Shown: piece by piece, positions 6,792 through 11,589 of the stretch
Layout: each line of letters opens with the position of its first letter
How positions within the stretch are numbered: position 1 is the stretch's first letter
Assembly: GCA_946481225.1 (NCBI GenBank)
Contig: CAMLNJ010000042.1
Location: forward strand, 1 to 11,589
Reading direction: 5' to 3'
DNA: 11,589 nt
From: an uncultured Verrucomicrobiota bacterium
Lineage (GTDB): Bacteria > Verrucomicrobiota > Verrucomicrobiae > Opitutales > Opitutaceae
Notes under the pieces: generated by a model
The model's database searches: none
Seen by the model: only the letters and a program-made list of their open reading frames with translations
Told to the model about the DNA's origin: nothing
Program-made: the position numbers and the translations under genes

Positions 6792-7786
6792 TGCGCATCG
6801 CGCCGCGGCGCATCCCGCCGCGGCGCCCCTCGCGGGCTTTTCTCCTCGCGACGATGACGGTCGCCGCCATCGCGACCGGCCTCGCGCTTCTCCCCGCGCC
6901 CGGACCGGGGGTGGCGAAAATTTCGTCCCGCCTCCCGCCGAAAGGTCGGTCGTCGCCCCTCGTCTTCACGTCCTCGCCTCTCTCTCCGCGCACGCCCTCG
7001 CGAGACGAAAATCCGGCCGGCGGCATGTCCCCGATGACGCCGGAGCTCGGCGACGAGATCTCCTTTCAAACCGCGCTCGGACGCTGGCTCGAGACGGACC
7101 CCGCCGCCGCCCTCGCCTGGCTCGAGACACGGGAAGATTTGTCGGACGTCTCGGACTTGGTCGACGCCACGATCCTCGCTTGGAGCAAAGGCGATCCGCT
7201 GGCGGCCTGCGCCTGCTTGCGCGAGCGTCCCGCCGGCGCCCTGCGTGATCGCCTGCTCGCCCGCGCCCTGCTCGGCCTTGCCGACTACGATCCGCGTCTC
7301 GCCGGCGACTGCGCCCGCGCCTGGATGCCCGCCGGCGAAGCCCGCCGGTTCGCTCTCGAAGGCGTGGCCACGAGCTGGGCGAAGGACGATCCCGCCGCCG
7401 CCGCAGGATGGGCGCGCGAGATAGAGCAGGCCGGCGAACCCGAGATCGCCGGCCTCGTCCTTTACCCATGGTTCTCCGAAGCGCGGAGGGAAGTCGCCGA
7501 TTGGGTCCGCGCGCTGCCGCCCTCGTCCGAACGCGACCGGCTTCTCGCCCGTGTGATCGGATGGCAGCTGGAAAAGAATCCCGAGGAAGCGGAAGAGCTG
7601 ATCGGGGCGATTTCCGACCCGAAGCTGCGCTCCTCGATGACGCGGGCCTGGGTGCTCCAATGGTGGGAAGGCGATTCCGCGCGCGCGGCCGCCTGGGTCC
7701 GAAGCCTGTCCGCCCCCGACATGCGCGGACTCCTGCTCGCCGCCATGCACGCCCGGAGCGCCGCGACGGAGGACTTTCGCCGATGA
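6791..7786 (+). CDS. Membrane-anchored helical-repeat protein (W-x4-DP-x-AA modules)
   Basis: 331 residues from ATG 6791, which overlaps the lyase stop by one base, so translation is probably coupled. An Arg-rich start is followed by one membrane segment at about 16-35 (FLLATMTVAAIATGLALL), then a Pro/Ser-rich linker to about residue 80 and a soluble region. The soluble part repeats a short helical motif: WLETDPAAALAWLE (99), WSKGDPLAACACLR (131), WAKDDPAAAAGWARE (196), WQLEKNPEEAEELI (258) and WWEGDSARAAAWVR (291). Such modules are frequent in Verrucomicrobiota proteins of unknown function and probably form an alpha-solenoid facing the periplasm. No catalytic motif is visible. A protein of the same design follows the secreted beta-helix gene on the other strand. 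A scaffold or adaptor role with the secreted partner is an inference from this pairing. Confidence 0.85.
   Translation: MRIAPRRIPPRRPSRAFLLATMTVAAIATGLALLPAPGPGVAKISSRLPPKGRSSPLVFTSSPLSPRTPSRDENPAGGMSPMTPELGDEISFQTALGRWLETDPAAALAWLETREDLSDVSDLVDATILAWSKGDPLAACACLRERPAGALRDRLLARALLGLADYDPRLAGDCARAWMPAGEARRFALEGVATSWAKDDPAAAAGWAREIEQAGEPEIAGLVLYPWFSEARREVADWVRALPPSSERDRLLARVIGWQLEKNPEEAEELIGAISDPKLRSSMTRAWVLQWWEGDSARAAAWVRSLSAPDMRGLLLAAMHARSAATEDFRR
7768..7772 (+). promoter_or_regulatory. Shine-Dalgarno GGAGG for the rhodanese gene
   Basis: GGAGG with a 10-nt spacer to ATG 7783. It is one of the few recognisable Shine-Dalgarno sequences in the window and supports that start. It lies inside the 3' end of the repeat-protein gene. 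Confidence 0.5.
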
Positions 7787-8262
7787 GCGCTCCCGCCCGG
7801 ACTCCCCCGCGCCGCCGAAGACTCGCCCAGGATGCGGCGGCGGTGTTGCTGGTGTTCGCCTTGGCCGGCTTGATCGGAGGCGCCCGGCTCTGGTGGCGCC
7901 GCAGCGCTCCCCCTACCCTGCACCCGATCGTGTCGCTCGTGGAGCTCCGAGAACACCTCGCGGCGGGGGACGCCGTGGTGCTGGACGCCCGCGACGGCCC
8001 GGCCTTCGCCGCCGGGCATATTCCGGGCGCATGGAACCTGCCGACCACCGCCCGGGCCGCGCGCGAGGATCTGTTTCGCGCCCGCGGCCTGCGCAACGCC
8101 AGATCCCGTTTCGTGATCGTATACTGCGACAACCAATGGTGCGGCACGGCGGAGGAATTGCAGACGGCGCTGGTCGTCGAGGGGCACAGCCTGGTCGGGC
8201 TTTTCCCCGGCGGCATGGAAGCCTGGCGCGAAGCGGGCCTGCCGCTCGCGCGCTCGCCATGA
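7783..8262 (+). CDS. Membrane-anchored rhodanese-domain protein
   Basis: 159 residues from ATG 7783, overlapping the previous stop by 4 bp (ATGA). A basic start and one membrane segment at about 16-37 place the domain on the periplasmic side. The rhodanese fold is shown by VVLDAR (65-70), FAAGHIPGAWNLP (75-87), the active loop VIVYCDNQWCG with the presumed catalytic C115 and a second cysteine C120, and the closing FPGGMEAWREAGLP (141-154). Rhodanese domains carry sulfur as a cysteine persulfide or act in thiol redox chemistry. The CDNQWC loop is not the plain CxxGxR loop of GlpE-like enzymes and leaves two cysteines close together, which would suit thiol exchange. It sits between a repeat-protein gene and a MauE-like gene with 4-bp overlaps on both sides, so one operon is near certain. 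Its partner or substrate is unknown. Confidence 0.92.
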   Translation: MSAPARTPPRRRRLAQDAAAVLLVFALAGLIGGARLWWRRSAPPTLHPIVSLVELREHLAAGDAVVLDARDGPAFAAGHIPGAWNLPTTARAAREDLFRARGLRNARSRFVIVYCDNQWCGTAEELQTALVVEGHSLVGLFPGGMEAWREAGLPLARSP

Positions 8263-8729
8263 AAACGTCGCCGTCGCTCGCCCCCGCGTTGCGCGGGCTC
8301 CTGGCGGGAATCTTCCTCTGGGCGGGCGGAGCGAAGGCGGGCGCGTCGCAGTCCTTCGCGGCCGAGATCTCGCGGCTCCAGTTGGTCCCTTTCGCCTGGA
8401 CGGAGTGGATCGCGCTCTCCCTGCCGATCGCGGAACTGCTGATCGGCTTGTGGTTGCTCTCCCCTTGGCGGAGACGGGCCGCCGCCCTCGCGGTCATGGT
8501 GATGGCGGCGCTCTTCGCATTCACGACCGGGCAGGCCGTGTGGCGGGGACTCGACCTGAACTGCGCCTGTTTCGGCCCGGGCCTCGCTTCGCCGTCGCCC
8601 GCCTTCGTGATGGCGCGCGCGCTCCTGATCGGCGCCGCGGGAGCGGCCTTGCGCTTCCTGGAATACCGCGGAGCGGCGGAAGTCCCCGACGCCGCCGCTC
8701 ATGAAGGAGGCGAAAAACTCTTTAGTTGA
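8259..8729 (+). CDS. MauE/DoxX-family redox-associated membrane protein
   Basis: 156 residues from ATG 8259, overlapping the rhodanese stop by 4 bp. Four membrane segments are apparent at about 11-28, 45-67, 73-92 and 113-133. The layout matches the MauE family: an N-terminal GLLAGIFLWAGGAKA segment, SFAAEISRLQLVP, a second helix with the polar IAELLIGLWLL, and after helix 3 the cysteine pair LNCACFG (C102, C104). MauE of methylamine-utilising bacteria is needed for correct disulfide formation in methylamine dehydrogenase, and its relatives resemble the membrane parts of DsbD and VKOR. No methylamine dehydrogenase genes are here, so a general role in passing electrons to or from periplasmic thiols is more likely, with the adjacent rhodanese as a possible partner. 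The stop overlaps the end of the convergent repeat-protein gene by 8 bp. Confidence 0.85.
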   Translation: MKTSPSLAPALRGLLAGIFLWAGGAKAGASQSFAAEISRLQLVPFAWTEWIALSLPIAELLIGLWLLSPWRRRAAALAVMVMAALFAFTTGQAVWRGLDLNCACFGPGLASPSPAFVMARALLIGAAGAALRFLEYRGAAEVPDAAAHEGGEKLFS

Positions 8730-9768
8730 AATCCCCGGGCTCGGGCGTGGCGACAGCGAGCAGCCCCGCCTCCGCCCTCTCCCGTAGCGACCCCTCCGGC
8801 AAACTGGCCGCCCAGCGCGCCGCCGCCTCGGCATCACGCCTCGTCCAAAGACGCGCGATCGCCTCGACCGCGTCCTCGCTCGCCGGCCCCGCGCCCACAT
8901 CGCGAAACAACCGCCGCGCCGCCGCCTCCGGATCGCGATTGGCTTCCCCGACGGCGACCGCCGCCACCAGCGTCCGGCGTCGCTCCGCATCCGGCTCGCG
9001 CGCGGCCCAGGCCGCGGCCGCCTCGGCATCCTGGACGGCCCAGGCGGTGGCGTTCCACTCCGCGAGCTGCCGACCGCGCGCATCGTCCCGATCCACGTAA
9101 CCAAGCATCGCGAGCACGGCTTCCGGCCGCTTCGCGAGAAACGCGTCCTCGGCGGCGACATAAGCGAGCCCGCCCCGCCAGGCTCCGACCGGCAGCGCCG
9201 CCAGATGCTCCGCGAGCGAAACCTCGTCCTGCGCCAGCCACCCGCGCGCCAAGGCCTCCGCCGCCGGTCCCGTCGCCGCCGGACGCGCGGCCATACACTC
9301 CGCCGCCGCCGTGCGCTCCGTCGCCGCCCAACGCAAAAGCGCGAGCACGCCGAAATGCGTGTCGACGAACCCAGCCGGCATCTCGCGCACGAGCATGGCG
9401 GCGAGCTCCGGGGTTTGCTCGAGAAGGTGGGCGTATTCGTTTTCCAACTCCGCGCTGGCGCGGAAACGCTCGATGTCGTCCGGCCCGGCGCGCAGCCGCT
9501 CGAACTCGGCGGAAAGCTCCGCCACCTGCCGGCGGAATCCCGCGTCCGGCGATTCCAGCAACGGAGGCGGCGCGATCACGCCGGAGCCGGGCGCGGCGGT
9601 CGCCGGAGGAAGTGACGCATCGGCGACGGAGGCGGAGGCGACGACGGACGGCCCGGACGCCAAAACGGGCGCGGCGGATTCGTTCCGCCGCGCCCGCAAG
9701 GCGAGGAGGCCCCAGAGGGCCAGGGCCGCCGCCGTCGCCGTCAGGATCAAACGGGGACGACGGGGCAT
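8722..9768 (-). CDS. Membrane-anchored helical-repeat protein, second copy of the design
   Basis: 348 residues from ATG 9768, 16 bp after the beta-helix gene stop, so probably co-transcribed with it. A basic start and one membrane segment at about 7-25 (LILTATAAALALWGLLALR) are followed by an Ala/Pro/Ser-rich linker to about residue 72 and a helical soluble region. Repeat-like modules: WAATERTAAAECMA (147), WLAQDEVSLAEHLAAL (177), WAVQDAEAAAAWAA (243), EANRDPEAAARRLF (276) and WTRRDAEAAARWAASLP (308). These share the W-x3/4-D-x-EAA pattern of the protein at 6791-7786, though overall the two are diverged. There is no catalytic signature. It should face the periplasm as an alpha-solenoid. Its place directly behind a secreted carbohydrate-active protein repeats the arrangement seen at the lyase gene. 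The function is not known. Confidence 0.85.
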   Translation of the reverse strand: MPRRPRLILTATAAALALWGLLALRARRNESAAPVLASGPSVVASASVADASLPPATAAPGSGVIAPPPLLESPDAGFRRQVAELSAEFERLRAGPDDIERFRASAELENEYAHLLEQTPELAAMLVREMPAGFVDTHFGVLALLRWAATERTAAAECMAARPAATGPAAEALARGWLAQDEVSLAEHLAALPVGAWRGGLAYVAAEDAFLAKRPEAVLAMLGYVDRDDARGRQLAEWNATAWAVQDAEAAAAWAAREPDAERRRTLVAAVAVGEANRDPEAAARRLFRDVGAGPASEDAVEAIARLWTRRDAEAAARWAASLPEGSLRERAEAGLLAVATPEPGDFN

Positions 9769-9784
9769 GATCGAGAATGCAGCC

Positions 9785-10741
9785 TCAGAAACCGAGCTTC
9801 GATCCGTAGGTGTTGCCCGAGATCGTCATGTTCGCGCAGCCATCGAGCTTGATATCGGCGGAGACGCCGACGACGTAGGGATTGCCGGTGCAGACGTTGT
9901 TCAGCAACTGCCCGCCCGAAGTGCTGCGGAGAATGTTGATGCCCGACTTGCCGTTGTTCTTGCAGGTGTTGTTTCGGACGATGAGCGGGTTGAGGTCGTA
10001 GATCGCCGTGCCGCGGTCGTAGTTGTTGTTCAACTGGCAGTATTCCACGATCTGGCTCGTCTCGGTTCGGTTGCCGTAGAAGTCGGTCAACTTCAGCCCC
10101 ATGCCGGTGCGGCAGTAAGTCGAGGTGACGTAACGCGCGATGAACGGGTCGTTGTCCGAGATGTAGATGTTGTGCAGGCCCGGCGTGCTGCCGATGGGCG
10201 CGCCGCCGCAGTTGGTCACCGTGCTGGAGTCGAGACGCCCGTTGCTGATGCGCCCCATCACGTAACCCATCGAGGCGTTGGTCACGTAGCAGTTGATGAT
10301 CGTGCCGTTGACGTTGGTGACCGTGTTGTGCTGGTCGGAAAGATCGATGCCGTTGGTGCTGTTGTAGGTGCCGGCGTCCATCTGCGCGTTGGTGAGGCCG
10401 CCGTTCACCGAGATGTAGTCCACCTTCACGTTCGAGAAGGGGATGGATTTGTTGCACACGATGTCGTCGTTCCACCGGCTGGCGGAGAGCAGCACCGGGC
10501 GCGTGGTCCCGCTGCCCTTGAGGGTGACGTTGTCCGGAATCCGGCACTTCGAGTAGAGCGTGTGGTTGCCGGAGGTGACGTAGACGGTCCCGCCGCCGGC
10601 GGCGGCGACGGCGTCGAGCGCCGCCTGGATGCTTTGGCCGGGATTCACCGTGGCGGTGGCGGCGCGCGCATGGACCGCGAACAGGACGGCGCAGCCGGCG
10701 AAAGCGGCGCGCCCGAGGAGGACGAGGGAACGAGGGGGCAT
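9785..10741 (-). CDS. Secreted right-handed parallel beta-helix protein
   Basis: 318 residues from ATG 10741. Residues 1-27 are a signal peptide (LVLLGRAAFAGCAVLFAV, cut near HARA|A). Mature sequence opens with VNPGQSIQAALDAVAAAGGG and TVYVTSGNHTL, the typical N-terminal cap of pectate-lyase-superfamily and polygalacturonase-like beta-helices. Repeated coils follow, rich in Asn, Gly, Thr and Val: VTNVNGTIINCYVTNASMGY, NIYISDNDPFIARYVTS, PLIVRNNTCKNNGKSGINI, QLLNNVCTGN and MTISGNTYGS. The fold assignment is strong. The activity is not: I see no convincing PL1, PL6 or GH28 catalytic motif, so it could be a lyase, a hydrolase or a polymer-binding protein. The mature chain has nine cysteines, mostly one per coil (NC, YC, TC, VC), possibly a stacked ladder. 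The C-terminus carries no sorting signal. It is followed by the repeat-protein gene and preceded by a LacI-family gene on the same strand. Confidence 0.87.
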   Translation of the reverse strand: MPPRSLVLLGRAAFAGCAVLFAVHARAATATVNPGQSIQAALDAVAAAGGGTVYVTSGNHTLYSKCRIPDNVTLKGSGTTRPVLLSASRWNDDIVCNKSIPFSNVKVDYISVNGGLTNAQMDAGTYNSTNGIDLSDQHNTVTNVNGTIINCYVTNASMGYVMGRISNGRLDSSTVTNCGGAPIGSTPGLHNIYISDNDPFIARYVTSTYCRTGMGLKLTDFYGNRTETSQIVEYCQLNNNYDRGTAIYDLNPLIVRNNTCKNNGKSGINILRSTSGGQLLNNVCTGNPYVVGVSADIKLDGCANMTISGNTYGSKLGF

Positions 10742-10767
10742 TTTCGGGTGGGGTTGAAAGCCGCGGG

Positions 10768-10783
10768 GTCGCGTCCACGCGAC
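10768..10783 (-). promoter_or_regulatory. GC-rich palindrome in the beta-helix gene leader
   Basis: GTCGCGT and ACGCGAC are perfect 7-bp arms around a 2-bp centre. As RNA this gives a 6-bp stem with a 4-nt loop. It ends 26 bp upstream of the ATG at 10741, much like the leader hairpin of the lyase gene. It could be an operator or an mRNA leader hairpin. Confidence 0.5.
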
Positions 10784-10804
10784 GGCGGGGGCGATCCGCG
10801 GCGC

Positions 10805-10842
10805 AAAAACAGAGCCGTAGTTTGTTTTAGACTACAAACTCT
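10805..10842 (-). promoter_or_regulatory. AT-rich inverted repeat between the LacI-like gene and the beta-helix gene (terminator or operator)
   Basis: AGTTTGT (10819-10825) and ACAAACT (10834-10840) form 7-bp arms around 8 bp, and a nested alternative GTAGT-N9-ACTAC overlaps them. This is a conspicuous AT-rich island in very GC-rich sequence. Read on the minus strand, AGAG and CTCT bracket the inner stem and are followed after one base by five T (complement of 10805-10809), beginning 7 bp after the stop of the LacI-family gene; that placement suits an intrinsic terminator. The symmetry and AT content suit a promoter or operator for the beta-helix gene equally well. It lacks the central CpG of LacI-type operators. 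Confidence 0.5.
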
Positions 10843-10849
10843 TCCCCGG

Positions 10850-11589
10850 TCATCCTGTTGACCGCGCCGGCGTCCTCCCTGGAAGGCTGGCCCCGTCCCT
10901 CCAGCCGGGCTGGATCGTCGTCATCCGCGGGATCTCCGGCGGACCGAAACGCCCCCTCGCGACCAGTCCGTCGAGCAGTTCCGCCGCCGCGCGACCGATC
11001 TCTTCCGGCCGCTGGTCGATCCCCGCGTCGGCGTTCCCGTCGAGCACGCTGGTCGCGGCGAGCGCGACGCGGCCAGGCACCTCGACCCCGATTTCCCCCA
11101 GCATCCGGCGCAGGCCCGCGTGGGTGGTGAAGATCGCGTCCGGCTCGTGCCGAGCCAGCCACCGGCGCAGCTGTTCCCGAGTCTCCTCGCGCCCGTCCTC
11201 CTCGAGAACCAACGCGGGCAAGGCCGCCGCGCCCGGCGTGTTTTCCCGTGCAAAAAGAAACCCGGCGTGGAACCGGGAACTCGCCTCCGCCCCCGGATGC
11301 GTGACGAAACCCGCGCGCCGATAGCCGAGCGCATGAATGCGCGCGAACCCGATCCGCCCCGCCTCCGTCTGGTCGCAACCCACCGCGTGCGCGGCCAGGC
11401 GCACCGAGTGCCCGAGGCGCACCACCGCCAACCCCGAAAGATCGAGGTCGCTCCACTCGTTACGGGCGCCGTGATGCGGCGGCACGAGCAGGCCGCGGAT
11501 TCCCCGCGCCCGCAGCATGCGCCCGAAACGCCCCAGCGGCGCGTCGCCGAGCTCGAAACGCTCCAGCCGATAACCCGCCTCCCTCGCCG
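10850..11589 (-). CDS. LacI-family transcriptional regulator, sensor-domain part (5' end outside window)
   Basis: 245 residues are visible, read on the minus strand from 11587 to the TGA at 10850-10852. The internal ATG at 11516-11518 is not the start, because homology to the other regulator continues upstream to the window edge (AGYRLERFELGDAPLGRFGR). The helix-turn-helix is beyond the window. What remains is the periplasmic-binding-protein-like domain: GIRGLLVPPHHG, SGLAVVRLGHSV, ALGYRRAGFV, SRFHAGFLFA, and the signature SVLDGNADAGIDQ followed by EEIGRAA. Block by block it matches the regulator at 4556-5659, so the two are paralogues of one subfamily. It lies 108 bp upstream of the beta-helix gene on the same strand and may control it, or genes upstream outside the window. 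The effector is unknown, presumably a sugar. Confidence 0.9.
   Translation of the reverse strand, partial: AREAGYRLERFELGDAPLGRFGRMLRARGIRGLLVPPHHGARNEWSDLDLSGLAVVRLGHSVRLAAHAVGCDQTEAGRIGFARIHALGYRRAGFVTHPGAEASSRFHAGFLFARENTPGAAALPALVLEEDGREETREQLRRWLARHEPDAIFTTHAGLRRMLGEIGVEVPGRVALAATSVLDGNADAGIDQRPEEIGRAAAELLDGLVARGRFGPPEIPRMTTIQPGWRDGASLPGRTPARSTG

Noticed and set aside
6966..9161. 731-codon open frame on the minus strand across the lyase operon
   Set aside because: Arg/Ser-rich shadow of four overlapping genes with recognised domains or repeats; no domain or signal of its own.
9311..10861. 516-codon open frame on the plus strand opposite the beta-helix gene
   Set aside because: Repetitive Val/Asp/Ala composition is the antisense image of Asn/Thr-rich beta-helix coils; the minus strand has a signal peptide and fold signature.
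1..11589. RNA genes, CRISPR repeats, IS elements, phage or toxin-antitoxin genes
   Set aside because: No tRNA- or rRNA-like sequence, repeat-spacer array, transposase motif or terminal inverted repeats were seen on reading both strands.

Overview
The window is high-GC bacterial DNA that looks like Verrucomicrobiota, most likely Opitutales/Opitutaceae. This is an inference from gene content: a stand-alone pseudopilin with the H-X9-DG signature, two LacI-family regulators of one subfamily, a GH127 glycosidase, secreted polysaccharide-active proteins, and two membrane-anchored proteins built of W-x4-DP-x-AA type helical modules. Most starts have no clear Shine-Dalgarno sequence. No RNA genes, IS elements, CRISPR arrays or phage genes were seen.

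Layout. 1-1209 (+) is the 3' part of a probable alpha/beta-hydrolase with an Ig-like tail. 1307-2083 (+) is a pseudopilin ending in a strong intrinsic terminator. 2170-4569 (+) is a GH127 beta-L-arabinofuranosidase-like enzyme with no signal peptide. 4556-5659 (-) is a complete LacI-family regulator, convergent with GH127 and divergent from the next operon across a 298-bp control region that carries two LacI-type operators. 5958-8729 (+) is a tightly coupled four-gene operon: secreted polysaccharide-lyase-like protein, membrane-anchored repeat protein, membrane-anchored rhodanese, and MauE/DoxX-type redox membrane protein. 8722-9768 (-) is a second membrane-anchored repeat protein lying 16 bp behind 9785-10741 (-), a secreted right-handed beta-helix protein. 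10850-11589 (-) is a second, 5'-truncated LacI-family regulator upstream of that pair.

How it fits together. The window reads as a polysaccharide-utilisation neighbourhood under sugar-responsive LacI control: exported lyase and beta-helix proteins would attack or bind a polymer outside, and a cytoplasmic GH127 would trim arabinose-containing fragments. The most unusual point is a module that occurs twice: a secreted, cysteine-rich carbohydrate-active protein followed at once by an N-terminally anchored helical-repeat protein, with a LacI-family gene next to each pair. In one copy the module continues into rhodanese and MauE genes, which suggests thiol or disulfide chemistry linked to the secreted product. 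That link is an inference.
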